The notes below the pieces were generated by a model, which saw only the letters and a program-made list of their open reading frames with translations, had not been told where the DNA came from and did no database searches. DNA of 64,000 bases. Origin: an uncultured Pelagibacteraceae bacterium. GTDB taxonomy: Bacteria; Pseudomonadota; Alphaproteobacteria; Pelagibacterales; Pelagibacteraceae. Location of the stretch: assembly GCA_902598015.1 (NCBI GenBank), contig CACJZT010000004.1:1-64000 (forward strand), given 5' to 3'. Made by a program: the position numbers and the translations under genes. Shown here one piece after another: positions 1 to 10,844 of this stretch. The stretch's first letter is position 1. Each line of letters opens with the position of its first letter.

Positions 1-2326
1 TCCATTCGGTAGGCTTCAATTCTTTAGTTAAAGCTATTTTAATTACTTCGTCAGCAGTTTCTACTGGAACTATTTCAATATCATCTTTCACTTTTTTTGG
101 TACATCAATTAAATCTTTTTCATTCTCTTTAGGTATTAAAACTTTTTTAACACCTGCTCTATGAGCTGCTAATAGTTTTTCTTTAAGTCCACCAATTGGT
201 AAAACTTGACCTGTAATTGTTACCTCTCCAGTCATAGCAATTTCTCTCTTAACTGGAACTTTTGTAATTGAAGATACTATTGATGTAACCATAGCTATAC
301 CTGCAGAAGGTCCATCTTTTGGTGTTGCACCCTCTGGAACATGAATATGAAAATCTTTTTTCTCAAATAGTGGTGGTGTTACTCCAAATTCTAAACATTT
401 TGATCTAACATAAGATTTTGCAGCTTTTACAGATTCTTGCATTACATCACCTAACTTACCAGTTATCTGCATTCTACCTTTACCTGGCATATTAACTGTT
501 TCAACTTTTAATATTTCGCCACCAAACTCTGTCCATGCTAAACCTATAACTATTCCCACTTTATCTTTTGCTTCTAGTTCGCCAAATTTGAATTTCTTAA
601 CTCCAAGAAAGTCGGGTATATTTTTTTCACTAACCTCGACACTCTTTTCCTCATTATTTACAACTTTTTTAACAACTTTTCTTGTTACTTTTGATATTTC
701 TCTCTCTAAATTTCTAACACCACTTTCTCTTGTATAGCTTCTTATAATCTCTTTTATTGTATCGTCAGCTAACTTCATTTCACCTTCTTTAACACCGTTA
801 TCTTTGATTTGCTTAGGAAGTAGATATTTGTTTGCAATATTAATCTTCTCATCTTCTGTATATCCAGGAATTCTAATAACTTCCATTCTATCTAAAAGTG
901 GGGGAAGAATATTAAGTGTGTTTGCTGTTGTTACAAACATTACATCTGATAAATCATAATCAACTTCAAGATAATGATCATTAAATGTTGTGTTTTGTTC
1001 TGGATCCAAAGCTTCTAATAAAGCCGATGAAGGATCACCTCTATAATCGTTTCCAACTTTATCAATCTCGTCTAATAAAAATAAAGGATTTTTAGTACCC
1101 GCCTTTTTCATCATCTGAATAATTTTTCCAGGAAGTGAACCAATATAAGTTCTTCTGTGACCTCTGACTTCTGCTTCATCTCTTACTCCACCCAAAGACA
1201 TTCTTACAAATTGTCTGTTAGTTGCCTTAGCTATTGATTTACCTAATGAAGTTTTACCTACCCCTGGAGGTCCCACCAAACAAAGTATTGGACCTTTTAT
1301 TTTATCCATTCTTTTTTGAACTGCTAAAAATTCAATGATTCGCTCCTTAACTTTTTCTAATCCAAAGTGATCTTCTTCTAAAATTTTTAAAGCTTTGTTT
1401 AAATCTATGTCCACTTTATCTTTTTTAAACCATGGTAAATCTATCATCCAATCTAGGTAGTTTCTTACAACAGTTGCCTCAGCTGACATTGGACTCATAT
1501 TTTTTAATTTTTTTAATTCTGACATGCATTTCTTTTCGACATCTTTTGGCATCTTTGCTTTTAATATAGATTTCTTTAAACTTGTTGTTTCATCTTTACC
1601 GTCTTCAATTTCACCTAATTCTTTTTGAATAGCTTTTAGTTGCTCATTTAAATAATATTCTCTCTGAGTCTTCTCCATTTGAGTTTTAACTCTTCCTCTT
1701 ATTCTTTTTTCAACACCTATAATACTTGCCTCATTTTCCATTATTTTAATGACACTATTTAATCTTTTCTTAACATCTAAAGTTTCAAATATTTGTTGTT
1801 TTTCTGAGATGCTAGCATTGATATGAGAAATTATATTATCCGCAATTTTGGATGGGTCTTTTAATTGCTTTATATTGTTAATTGTCTCTGAGGATATCTT
1901 CTTATTAACGCTGGTTAACTTTTCTAATCTTTTTATTGCTGTTAAGCTTAAAGGAAGTAGATCATCTTCTTTTGAAATTATGTCTTTTTGATACTCAAAA
2001 GAACATTTAATAAATTTTTCATCATCTTTGAAGTCTACTATTTTTACTCTTTTGGTACCTTCAACTAATACTTTAACCGTTCCATCTGGAAGTTTGAGTA
2101 GCTGCAATATGTTACTTTCACATCCATAAGTAAAAACATCATTTTTCTTAGGATCATCAACTTCAGAATTTTTTTGTGTAACAAGAACAATTTTTTTATC
2201 ACCTTTCATTACTTCGTTTAATGCAGTGATGGACTTGTCTCTCCCAACAAATAAAGGGATCACCATACTTGGAAAAACTACAATGTCTCTTAATGGTAAT
2301 AATGGTAATGTCACTTTTATATCCAT
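1..2326 (-). CDS. lon: ATP-dependent protease Lon (C-terminus cut by window edge)
   Basis: Reverse-strand translation begins MDIKVTLPLLPLRDIVVFPSMVIPLFVGRDKS at 2326 and stays open to position 1; typical Lon N-terminus; next to clpX/clpP/tig. Absent from ORF track because it is open at the edge. Confidence 0.95.
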   Translation of the reverse strand, partial: MDIKVTLPLLPLRDIVVFPSMVIPLFVGRDKSITALNEVMKGDKKIVLVTQKNSEVDDPKKNDVFTYGCESNILQLLKLPDGTVKVLVEGTKRVKIVDFKDDEKFIKCSFEYQKDIISKEDDLLPLSLTAIKRLEKLTSVNKKISSETINNIKQLKDPSKIADNIISHINASISEKQQIFETLDVKKRLNSVIKIMENEASIIGVEKRIRGRVKTQMEKTQREYYLNEQLKAIQKELGEIEDGKDETTSLKKSILKAKMPKDVEKKCMSELKKLKNMSPMSAEATVVRNYLDWMIDLPWFKKDKVDIDLNKALKILEEDHFGLEKVKERIIEFLAVQKRMDKIKGPILCLVGPPGVGKTSLGKSIAKATNRQFVRMSLGGVRDEAEVRGHRRTYIGSLPGKIIQMMKKAGTKNPLFLLDEIDKVGNDYRGDPSSALLEALDPEQNTTFNDHYLEVDYDLSDVMFVTTANTLNILPPLLDRMEVIRIPGYTEDEKINIANKYLLPKQIKDNGVKEGEMKLADDTIKEIIRSYTRESGVRNLEREISKVTRKVVKKVVNNEEKSVEVSEKNIPDFLGVKKFKFGELEAKDKVGIVIGLAWTEFGGEILKVETVNMPGKGRMQITGKLGDVMQESVKAAKSYVRSKCLEFGVTPPLFEKKDFHIHVPEGATPKDGPSAGIAMVTSIVSSITKVPVKREIAMTGEVTITGQVLPIGGLKEKLLAAHRAGVKKVLIPKENEKDLIDVPKKVKDDIEIVPVETADEVIKIALTKELKPTEW

Positions 2327-2388
2327 CTGAGAAATATGGATATTATATTTTATAATGCAATAGGTAATTATGGTTTATTAACGTGCAA

Positions 2389-3651
2389 TTATGCTGCTGA
2401 AGTCTTGTCAGTTTTAGTTTTGTTCTTCGAATGAACAATAACAGGTGCCGATATACCTTTCGCCGCACCAGAATCAATTATAACTTCTTCTATGTTATCT
2501 TGACTTGGCAAATCAAACATTGTTTTTAATAATATATTTTCGAGAATCGATCTAAGCCCTCTTGCTCCAGTTTTTTTTGATATGGCTTTGTTAGCAATGT
2601 CTTTAACTGATTGATCTTTGAAAGTAAGTTTTACTCCCTCTAATTTAAATAGCTCTTGATATTGTTTAATTAAAGAATTTTTTGGCTCAATTAAAATTTT
2701 AACTAAAGATTTTTCATCAAGATCATCTAAAGTAGCAGTTATCGGTAATCTTCCTATAAATTCTGGTATCAGTCCATATTTTAATAAGTCTTCAGGCTCA
2801 AGATTCTTCATCCACTCACCTACTTTTTTATCTTCAAGACTTTTAACTTCAGCACCAAATCCAATTGATGAACCTTTATCTCTTTGAGAAATAATTTTAT
2901 CTAAACCTGCAAAAGCACCACCACATATAAATAGAATGTTAGTTGTGTCTACTTGTAAAAATTCTTGTTGTGGATGTTTTCTTCCACCTTGAGGAGGTAC
3001 ACTGGCAACAGTTCCTTCCATTATTTTTAATAAAGCTTGTTGAACTCCTTCACCAGAGACATCTCTAGTAATTGATGGATTTTCTGATTTTCTACTTATT
3101 TTATCTACCTCATCAATATAAACAATTCCTCTTTGTGCTTTCTCAACATTATAATCAGCTGCTTGTAATAGTTTTAATATTATATTTTCAACATCTTCAC
3201 CAACATAACCGGCTTCAGTTAATGTAGTTGCATCTGCCATTGTAAATGGCACATCTAAAATTCTTGCTAGTGTTTGAGCTAATAAAGTTTTTCCGCATCC
3301 TGTTGGTCCAACTAATAAAATATTTGATTTTGAAAGTTCGACATTTTTACTAGTTTTATTTTCGTAATTTAATCTTTTGTAATGATTATGAACAGCAACC
3401 GATAAAACTTTTTTTGCATGATCTTGTCCGATTACATAATCATCTAGAACTGCGCAAATCTCTTTTGGTGAGGGTAATCCATCTTGATGTTTTACAAAAG
3501 TATCTTTGCTCTCTTCTTTGATGATGTCCATACATAATTCAACACACTCATCACAAATAAAAACAGTTGGGCCAGCAATTAATTTTCTAACCTCGTGTTG
3601 ACTCTTTCCACAGAAAGAACAGTAAAGAATATTTTTATTATTGTTGCTCAT
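2389..3651 (-). CDS. clpX: ATP-dependent Clp protease ATP-binding subunit ClpX
   Basis: Zinc-finger CSFCGK...CDECVELC, Walker [19 protein letters not shown], ClpX C-terminal [10 protein letters not shown]. Confidence 0.98.
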   Translation of the reverse strand: MSNNNKNILYCSFCGKSQHEVRKLIAGPTVFICDECVELCMDIIKEESKDTFVKHQDGLPSPKEICAVLDDYVIGQDHAKKVLSVAVHNHYKRLNYENKTSKNVELSKSNILLVGPTGCGKTLLAQTLARILDVPFTMADATTLTEAGYVGEDVENIILKLLQAADYNVEKAQRGIVYIDEVDKISRKSENPSITRDVSGEGVQQALLKIMEGTVASVPPQGGRKHPQQEFLQVDTTNILFICGGAFAGLDKIISQRDKGSSIGFGAEVKSLEDKKVGEWMKNLEPEDLLKYGLIPEFIGRLPITATLDDLDEKSLVKILIEPKNSLIKQYQELFKLEGVKLTFKDQSVKDIANKAISKKTGARGLRSILENILLKTMFDLPSQDNIEEVIIDSGAAKGISAPVIVHSKNKTKTDKTSAA

Positions 3652-3740
3652 AGTTTTTTATAACGAATCAATTTGAATACTTTATTACAAAGATTACTTC
3701 TTAATCAAGTATAGGTTGTGAATAAACTATATATTGTTGT

Positions 3741-4352
3741 TTAGTCTCTTTTTTCTACTACTTTATCTATCAAACCAAAATCTTTTGCGTTATCTGGAGT
3801 CATAAAATTGTCTCTCTCCAAAGCTTCTTTAATTTGATCAACTGACTTACCTGTATGTTTAGAATAAATTTCGTTCAATCTTTTTTTCAAAGACATAACC
3901 TCATTAGCATGGATTTCTATATCAGTTGCTTGACCTTGAAAACCTGCAGATGGTTGGTGAACCATTATTCTTGAATTGGGCAAAGATAATCTTTTTCCTT
4001 TTGATCCTGCAGCTAACAAAAATGATCCCATACTTGCAGCTTGACCAATGCACAATGTGCTAACTTCAGGTTTGATATATTGCATCGTATCATAAATTCC
4101 TAAACCTGCAGTAACTAATCCACCTGGACTATTAATGTATAAAGAAATTTCTTTTTTAGGATCTTCAGACTCTAAAAATAATAATTGAGCAGTAACTAAA
4201 GACGCAACAGCATCATTAATTGGTCCAACTACAAAAACTATTCTCTCTTTTAATAATCTTGAATAAATATCATAAGCTCTTTCACCGCGGCTTGATTGCT
4301 CAACAACCATTGGTATCAAAGTGCTTAAGTGTTCTGGAATTTTTGTTGTCAT
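3741..4352 (-). CDS. clpP: ATP-dependent Clp protease proteolytic subunit ClpP
   Basis: ClpP motifs [37 protein letters not shown]. Confidence 0.98.
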   Translation of the reverse strand: MTTKIPEHLSTLIPMVVEQSSRGERAYDIYSRLLKERIVFVVGPINDAVASLVTAQLLFLESEDPKKEISLYINSPGGLVTAGLGIYDTMQYIKPEVSTLCIGQAASMGSFLLAAGSKGKRLSLPNSRIMVHQPSAGFQGQATDIEIHANEVMSLKKRLNEIYSKHTGKSVDQIKEALERDNFMTPDNAKDFGLIDKVVEKRD

Positions 4353-4383
4353 AAGTGATTCGATTTACTTATACAACTTGTGA

Positions 4384-5853
4384 TTACTTTTTGCTAACTT
4401 TTTTTGTCGATTTAGTTTTTTTAGCTACTTTTTTTGGAGCTTTAGATGGTTTCGCTATTTTCTTTTCTTTTTTATCTTCAGACTTAACTTCTTTTTTCTC
4501 TTTTACTTTATCATCAGCTCCCTCAGATAGTTTTGCTAATTTCTCTTGCTCTTTTAAATTTTTTTCATTCTCCTCTTTTAATATTTTTTCAGCTTCTTCT
4601 TTACTAATTTCTTTTTTGTTTACTTTTGCAATTTTTTTAAGTTCACCTATTATTTTTTCTTCATAAATAGAACCTCTTAAACTCTCTATCGCTCCTGGAT
4701 TTTTCTCATAATACTCTTTGACCATCTTTTCTTGTCCAGGCATCATTCTAAACTGCTTTTGTATTTCTGTATTTAGCTCTTCTTGAGAAACTTTAATTTT
4801 ATTTTTTTCACCAAATGCATTCAATATTAAACCAGTTTTAATTCTTTTTTTGGCTTGTTCCTCAAAGTATTTCATATTTTTTTTCTTTTCTTCTTCCTTC
4901 ATACCTTGAGCTAATAAATTTACCTCTTGTTCAATAAGGTTAGCTGGTAGCTGATCTAGTTTTTGTTTTTCAATTTGTTCAAGAATTTGTTTTTTTGATA
5001 TCATTTCCAATGAATTTTTAAATTCATCATTAATTTGTTTAGATATTAATTCTTTTAAATTATTTAAGTCTTTTGCTCCTAAATTTTTCGCAAAGTTATC
5101 ATCAATTTTTGTTTCTTCTGGTTTTTTTACAGCTGTAATTTTACATTCAAACACTGCAGATTTATTAGCTACTTCTTTTTCTGGAAAGTTTTCTGGTAGC
5201 TTAACTTCTACTTTTTTATCTTCTTTATTTTTGACACCTTCTAATTGCTTATCAAACCCTTTAATAAATAAATCTTTTCCAAGTTCTAGTTGAGTATTCT
5301 TTCCTTCATTTCCTTTAAAATCCTTACTATCAACTGTTGCTTTATAATCAAAAACAACCAAATCACCCACTTTAGCTGCATAACTTTCTTCAGCATCTTT
5401 AAAGTTTTTTTGAGTTTTTGCTATTTGATCAATTCTTTTATCTGTTTCTTTTGGATCAATTTTAACAACGTATTCGTCTACTTTTAAATCTTTTAATGAT
5501 CCAACTTCAACATTAGGTAATTCTGTTACTGAAATTGTGTATTCAAGATCTTTTCCTTCTCCAAATGATTTTAAATCAATCTTAGGCTGACCTGCTGGTT
5601 TAATCTTATTATCCTCAAGAGCTTTGGTTGTTGTATCTTTTAATACTTTATCTATTACTTCTCCGTATACAGCTTTTCCAAACTGTCTTTTTAAAATTTC
5701 TGTAGGAACTTTTCCTGGTCTAAATCCTTTTAAAACAACATCTTTTTTTATCTCTTCGTATTTTTCTTCGAGATATCCAGATATAGTTTTTTTATCGATA
5801 AAAACTTTAATATCTTTTTCTAAACCTTTTTTATTTTCTACTGTTACTTTCAT
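4384..5853 (-). CDS. tig: Trigger factor
   Basis: MKVTVENKKGLEKDIKVFI start, GFRPGKVP, FKBP-like domain, Lys-rich tail. The ORF-track start at 5898 would lie inside the tRNA-Leu; internal ATG at 5853 preferred. Confidence 0.95.
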   Translation of the reverse strand: MKVTVENKKGLEKDIKVFIDKKTISGYLEEKYEEIKKDVVLKGFRPGKVPTEILKRQFGKAVYGEVIDKVLKDTTTKALEDNKIKPAGQPKIDLKSFGEGKDLEYTISVTELPNVEVGSLKDLKVDEYVVKIDPKETDKRIDQIAKTQKNFKDAEESYAAKVGDLVVFDYKATVDSKDFKGNEGKNTQLELGKDLFIKGFDKQLEGVKNKEDKKVEVKLPENFPEKEVANKSAVFECKITAVKKPEETKIDDNFAKNLGAKDLNNLKELISKQINDEFKNSLEMISKKQILEQIEKQKLDQLPANLIEQEVNLLAQGMKEEEKKKNMKYFEEQAKKRIKTGLILNAFGEKNKIKVSQEELNTEIQKQFRMMPGQEKMVKEYYEKNPGAIESLRGSIYEEKIIGELKKIAKVNKKEISKEEAEKILKEENEKNLKEQEKLAKLSEGADDKVKEKKEVKSEDKKEKKIAKPSKAPKKVAKKTKSTKKVSKK

Positions 5854-5859
5854 AAAATA

Positions 5860-5944
5860 TGGTAGGCGAGAAAGGACTCGAACCTTCACAGTTTGCACTA
5901 TTGGTTCCTAAGACCAACGCGTCTACCAATTCCGCCACTCGCCC
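5860..5944 (-). tRNA. tRNA-Leu (anticodon TAG), CCA encoded
   Basis: Reverse complement GGGCGAGTGGCGGAATTGGTAGACGCGTTGGTCTTAGGAACCAATAGTGCAAACTGTGAAGGTTCGAGTCCTTTCTCGCCTACCA folds as class II tRNA; TTGGT-CTTAGGA-ACCAA anticodon arm. Confidence 0.95.
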
Positions 5945-6021
5945 AAATTATTGGTGCTTTATATATGATTGTTTATAATTGTCCAATTAGAATAATAGTG
6001 TAAAACATTAGCTTAATTGAT

Positions 6022-6201
6022 ATGAGCAAAACAAATATTGCAATTGTTATTTATCTAGTCGGTCTTGCATTAGGAGCAATCTTTTTAGATATATGGAGTG
6101 CTGAAACTAGTCCAAAAGCTTTATTAGGAATTGGATGGACAACTTTATTTGCGATCGCTTTATTCTTTGCTGAAAAAGAAAAAGAAGAAAAAAAAGATTA
6201 A
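6022..6201 (+). CDS. Small two-segment hydrophobic protein, 59 aa
   Basis: MSKTNIAIVIYLVGLALGAIFLDIWSAETSPKALLGIGWTTLFAIALFFAEKEKEEKKD; two hydrophobic segments and charged tail; too short for the ORF track. Confidence 0.65.
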   Translation: MSKTNIAIVIYLVGLALGAIFLDIWSAETSPKALLGIGWTTLFAIALFFAEKEKEEKKD

Positions 6202-7052
6202 TTTTTTTTTATTAATTCACTTATAAAAAGTTCACCATCGCCATCATCAACTGCTTTTTTATAAAAAGATTTTGATAAATCAGATAATTTTTCAGCATTA
6301 TCCATGCCTTTTAATAAGTCTGATATATAAGTTAAATCTTTTAGTGTATTAGTCGCTGTAAACTTAAAACCTGTGTAATCATCCTCTAGAACCTTGTCAA
6401 AAATTCTCTTTAATGCATTAGAATTACCTGATCCTAATTGTGCTACTTTATAAAGTTTATCTAAATCAATATCTAATTTTTTTGCAGCTTTTATTAATTC
6501 AATTACATAAGTTGCTGTTCCTAAAGATAGAAAATTATTTAATAATTTTGTTTTCGCACCATTTCCAATCCCTCCAAAATGATAATAATTTTTACAAAAA
6601 CATTTTAAAAGTTCTTCTGATCTTTTTAAATTTTCCTCAGATCCACCAACAATTCCACCCAATATTCCTTCTTCTGCTTGAACAGGGCCTCCCATTACAG
6701 GACACTCTAAATAAGGAATATTTTTTGCATTTAATATTTGCTCCATTTCAACAGATCCATTTTGATTATGAGTGGTAATATCTATTACAATCGTTTTATC
6801 AGACAGTAATGAAACTATTTTATTTCCAATTTCGTGTGCTATTGGAGAGTTCGTTACGCATAAAAACAAAGCATCTAATCCACTATTACAAAGTTCTTCA
6901 TAGGATTTAACTTCTTTTGCACCCTCTTTAACAATTCTATCAATTGGCTTTCTGTTCTTATTAGCAATTACAAATAACTCATGATTATTTTTAAGAATGT
7001 TATTTGCGATACCAAATCCCATCCATCCAACACCTATAAATCCAACTTTCAT
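6198..7052 (-). CDS. NAD-binding beta-hydroxyacid dehydrogenase (3-hydroxyisobutyrate dehydrogenase / GarR family)
   Basis: N-terminal GFIGVGWMGFGIANNI Rossmann motif, CPVMGGPVQAEEG, GNGAKTKLLNN. Confidence 0.9.
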   Translation of the reverse strand: MKVGFIGVGWMGFGIANNILKNNHELFVIANKNRKPIDRIVKEGAKEVKSYEELCNSGLDALFLCVTNSPIAHEIGNKIVSLLSDKTIVIDITTHNQNGSVEMEQILNAKNIPYLECPVMGGPVQAEEGILGGIVGGSEENLKRSEELLKCFCKNYYHFGGIGNGAKTKLLNNFLSLGTATYVIELIKAAKKLDIDLDKLYKVAQLGSGNSNALKRIFDKVLEDDYTGFKFTATNTLKDLTYISDLLKGMDNAEKLSDLSKSFYKKAVDDGDGELFISELIKKN

Positions 7053-7080
7053 AATTCAATATAATAATCATGTATAATTA

Positions 7081-7644
7081 CTACATGGTTTCAATACTTC
7101 CTATAAATTTATAATCTTTATCTATAACTACAATTTCACCAGATGATGTGCCATAATTTAACATTTCTGAAATAACTACAAAATGTGTTACTAAAATTAG
7201 ATTTTTATCACTATTCCAGTTAGATATGTAATTTTTTAAATTCTTAATTTGTCCATCTTTATATTTATAAAACTTTTCTTGATAAAAAGAGTTTAACCCT
7301 TTGAAGGTTTCATAATTATTAAACGCAAATCTTGCGGTATCTTTACATCTACACCACTCACTAGATAATACTTTGTCGATTTGAATATTATTTTCCTTAA
7401 ATAATTTTCCAATTTTTTTTGATTGCTCTATGCCCTCTTGATTTAAATTTCTTTGAGTATCACATTTTGTTAAATCAATATTGTTAGGATCTCCATTTCC
7501 AGGTGCAAGTGAATGTCTTATAAATACAATTTTCCCACCCTTCTGCAGTTCGCTTATTACTAAATCATTAGCCTGTGAATAATTTGAATTAAAAATACTT
7601 AGCAAAAATAAAAGAATAAAATTTATATATTTCATAAACGACAA
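7081..7644 (-). CDS. Secreted histidine phosphatase superfamily protein
   Basis: Signal peptide; VFIRHSLAPG (RHG-type motif); VLSSEWCRCKDTA; ILVTHF. Confidence 0.8.
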   Translation of the reverse strand: MSFMKYINFILLFLLSIFNSNYSQANDLVISELQKGGKIVFIRHSLAPGNGDPNNIDLTKCDTQRNLNQEGIEQSKKIGKLFKENNIQIDKVLSSEWCRCKDTARFAFNNYETFKGLNSFYQEKFYKYKDGQIKNLKNYISNWNSDKNLILVTHFVVISEMLNYGTSSGEIVVIDKDYKFIGSIETM

Positions 7645-7665
7645 TTAAATTTTTATCTGTATTTT

Positions 7666-9144
7666 TTATAATAGAGCTTTCTGAACTGATAATTTCCAAC
7701 CATTTATTAAATCGTTCCTAACTTTTCGGTTTATTTTAGGCTTAAAAATTTTATCTTTTTTCCATTTCCTCTTGATTTGATATAATGATTTAAATAATCC
7801 AATTTGATATCCAGCTAGTAAAGCTACTCCTAAACCAGTTGTTTCTAATACCTTTGGTCTTTCTGTATTTATATTTATGATGTCAGATAAAAATTGCGAA
7901 AACCAGTTGTTTTTTACCATGCCTCCATCAATCTTAAGTTTAGTTGGTTTTAAACCATCTTTTTTCATTGCATTAAATAAATCATTACTTTGATAGGCAA
8001 CTGACTCTAATACTGCTCTAACTAAGGTTTTCCAATCACTATTTCTTGTTAAACCTGTTATTACCCCTCTTGCATCAGGCCTCCAATAAGGTGCTCCCAT
8101 TCCACTGAAGGCAGGCACAACGTATACACCCTCATTATTTTTTTTTGATTGAGCAATTGTTTCCGTATCAAAAGCATTGTTAATAAATTTTAATTTATCT
8201 CTTAACCATTGTACACCTGCACCTGCAATAAAAATAGATCCTTCAAGAGCATAAGTATTTTTTCCATTAAATCTGTAACATATTGTTGTTAATAATTTAT
8301 TTTTAGAATAAATTTTTTTTGAACCAGTATTCATTATGACAAAGGCACCAGTTCCATATGTGCTTTTTACTGAACCTCTTTCAAAGCATGACTGTCCTAC
8401 TGCAGCTGCTTGTTGGTCTCCTAGAACTGCTGATATTGGTATTTCACTGCCGACAATTCTCTTACTTGTTAAACCAAAATTATCAGCTGAATTTTTAACT
8501 TTTGGCAAAATATTTTCAGAAATTTTAAGTTTTTTTAAGATTTCTTTATCCCATTTATTATTATTAATGTTAAATAACATGGTCCTACAAGCATTAGTTG
8601 CTTCTGTTAAATGATGTTGCCCATTAGTAAGTTTCCAAATAAGGAAAGTATCAACAGTACCAAATAATAAATTATTTGATTTTAAAAGTTTCTTAACATT
8701 TTTTACGTTTTCTAGTATCCATTTAATTTTAGTTGCAGAAAAATATGGGTCAATAAATAATCCAGTTTTTTTTCTAAAAATTTTTTCATAATTTTTTTTC
8801 TTTAACTCTTCACAATAGTCTTGGGTTCTTCTATCTTGCCAAACAATTGCGTTGTAGACTGGTTTTCCTGTTTTCTTATTCCAAAGAATAGTTGTCTCTC
8901 TCTGATTAGTTATTCCTATACTTAATATTTTTCCTCTTAATAGTGATGCTTTTTTTATTACTTTTTTCAACGCTTTTAGAGTTGTAAGCCAAATTTCGTT
9001 TGGATTATGCTCCACCCATCCATTTTTTGGAAAATATTGATTAAATTCAAACTGGGATGTAAATTTTATATTACCATCTAAATCAAAGAGAATTGCTCTA
9101 GTTGATGTTGTGCCTTGGTCAATAGCAACAAGAAATTTTTTCAC
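7666..9144 (-). CDS. glpK: Glycerol kinase
   Basis: FLVAIDQGTTSTRAILFD, AIVWQDRRT, YGTGAFVIMNTG, AYQSNDL. Confidence 0.97.
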   Translation of the reverse strand: MKKFLVAIDQGTTSTRAILFDLDGNIKFTSQFEFNQYFPKNGWVEHNPNEIWLTTLKALKKVIKKASLLRGKILSIGITNQRETTILWNKKTGKPVYNAIVWQDRRTQDYCEELKKKNYEKIFRKKTGLFIDPYFSATKIKWILENVKNVKKLLKSNNLLFGTVDTFLIWKLTNGQHHLTEATNACRTMLFNINNNKWDKEILKKLKISENILPKVKNSADNFGLTSKRIVGSEIPISAVLGDQQAAAVGQSCFERGSVKSTYGTGAFVIMNTGSKKIYSKNKLLTTICYRFNGKNTYALEGSIFIAGAGVQWLRDKLKFINNAFDTETIAQSKKNNEGVYVVPAFSGMGAPYWRPDARGVITGLTRNSDWKTLVRAVLESVAYQSNDLFNAMKKDGLKPTKLKIDGGMVKNNWFSQFLSDIININTERPKVLETTGLGVALLAGYQIGLFKSLYQIKRKWKKDKIFKPKINRKVRNDLINGWKLSVQKALL

Positions 9145-9186
9145 AATTTAAGTCTATACCTAAATTTTTTTTTCTAAAAGTAAAAA

Positions 9187-9909
9187 CTAATACAAGCTGG
9201 AAGGATTAACACTTTTAAATTCTAACATGTTCTCAAAAGTACACATTTCAGGTTTTGAAAAAGTAATTTTTGGAAATTTTTTACTAAAGTCTAAAAATAG
9301 TTTTTTATTAAATTCAATTAAATTACTTATTTCAATCTCACTAAGCTCTCTTAAGATATATGCCAAAGTAATATGAAAAGTATATCTTTGATGGTTTTCA
9401 AATTTAATTTTTAATAAGCTACTTAGTTCATCTCTACAATTTCTAAGAATTTTTTCATCCTTTTTAGAAAAAGGTTCTAAAATAATACTATAACCACCAA
9501 AAAATGTTTTTAGTTTAAGATTAAATTCTTTTGGAAAATTATAGTTTTTAATTCTTTTATTTAATTCAAAAGCTATATCTTTGTGATCCATATCAAGATC
9601 TATATCTGATGGCCAATTATTTGTATTTTTTGTATTTAAATTACAACAATCAAATAACGTCATATGAAAACTAGATTGAGGTAAATAGAAATAAGTTTTT
9701 TCTGGATTAAAATTTTTTATTTTTTTTTGAAAACTACTAATTTCATCGGATAAATTGGTGTTAAGAGGAATATTACAAATTATTGTACAACCTGGAAAGG
9801 GTAAAGGATTTCCTTTGTCATCAAATTTATTTTCAGCACCTTTTAAAGTATATCCTTCAAGTTTTCCAGCTAAAAACTTTTCCTCATTACTAACTATATT
9901 TAAATCCAT
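9187..9909 (-). CDS. DUF1868-like / 2H phosphoesterase-like protein
   Basis: Two HxT/S-like motifs (SFHMTLFD, TFHITLAY) typical of the 2H superfamily. Confidence 0.7.
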   Translation of the reverse strand: MDLNIVSNEEKFLAGKLEGYTLKGAENKFDDKGNPLPFPGCTIICNIPLNTNLSDEISSFQKKIKNFNPEKTYFYLPQSSFHMTLFDCCNLNTKNTNNWPSDIDLDMDHKDIAFELNKRIKNYNFPKEFNLKLKTFFGGYSIILEPFSKKDEKILRNCRDELSSLLKIKFENHQRYTFHITLAYILRELSEIEISNLIEFNKKLFLDFSKKFPKITFSKPEMCTFENMLEFKSVNPSSLY

Positions 9910-9918
9910 TAAAATAAA

Positions 9919-10842
9919 CTAAAACCAGTTTATATTTTCTTTCTCACAAAGTTCTTTAAGCTTCAATGGATAATCTGTCATGATACCATCTACACCATAC
10001 TCAACCATTTTTAACATGTCGTAATCTTTGTTTACTGTCCAAACGTTCACTGGCAAATTTTCTTGATGAGAAATATCTACTAGTTTTTTTGTAATATCTT
10101 TATGGTATGGATGCCAAGCTTCTCCGCCTTGTGATTTTATAATTTTCGGTAATTCATGATTTTCAAAAAAGGGCATGTAACTCATCCATGGAGATCTATT
10201 ATAAATTGTATTTTTAATTTTAATTCCAGCCTGTTGTTGAAAAGTTAAATAAGCTCTTGAAATTTCAGGGTAAAGTTTTTTCATTTCTGTCAGTGTTCGC
10301 CAATCAAATGATGAAACAATTATTTTATTTTGTAAGGTTGACTTATTTACCTCTTGCATAACTAGTTTAACCATTTCTTCTGGAGTCGGCGTTAGATTTT
10401 CCTCATCAGGTGTAGATTTAATTTCTAAATTTATTAATAGATTTTCAGATATGTTTTTTGAGGATAAATTTAATAATTCAGAAAGTTTCGGTATCTTTTG
10501 ATTTTCTAAAGTTTTTTGATTAACAAATCTTCTTCCATATCTAGATAACTTATTTAAAGATCCAACATCAAATTTTAAAAGTTCTTCATAAGTTAAATCA
10601 TATATTTTTATATTTTCATCCTCTATCCAATTTCCCTCGTTATCTTTTGTAAGACTTGGATCTAATCTAAAGTCGTGAGTAATCACAGGAATAAAATCTT
10701 TTGAAATCAAAATATCAGTTTCGTATGCATTAATATTGTTTTCAAATAAGTATTTAAAACTTTCTAGAGTGTTTTCGGGAAGATCTCCTCTTGCTCCTCG
10801 GTGACCATAAATTTTTATATGATTTGGTTTGCTTAAAATCAA
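9919..10842 (-). CDS. ugpQ: Glycerophosphodiester phosphodiesterase
   Basis: YGHRGARGDLPENTLESF, ETDILISKDFIPVITHD, VNVWTVN, GVDGIMTDYP. Confidence 0.93.
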   Translation of the reverse strand: MILSKPNHIKIYGHRGARGDLPENTLESFKYLFENNINAYETDILISKDFIPVITHDFRLDPSLTKDNEGNWIEDENIKIYDLTYEELLKFDVGSLNKLSRYGRRFVNQKTLENQKIPKLSELLNLSSKNISENLLINLEIKSTPDEENLTPTPEEMVKLVMQEVNKSTLQNKIIVSSFDWRTLTEMKKLYPEISRAYLTFQQQAGIKIKNTIYNRSPWMSYMPFFENHELPKIIKSQGGEAWHPYHKDITKKLVDISHQENLPVNVWTVNKDYDMLKMVEYGVDGIMTDYPLKLKELCEKENINWF

Positions 10843-10844
10843 AA

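Noticed and set aside
4355-5911. Plus-strand ORFs 4355-4666, 5290-5487, 5624-5911
   Set aside because: Antisense to trigger factor; low-complexity Phe/Ser-rich translations are the complement of its Lys/Glu-rich coding sequence.
6440-8614. Plus-strand ORFs 6440-6778 and 8336-8614
   Set aside because: Antisense to well-supported dehydrogenase and glpK genes; no recognisable domain.
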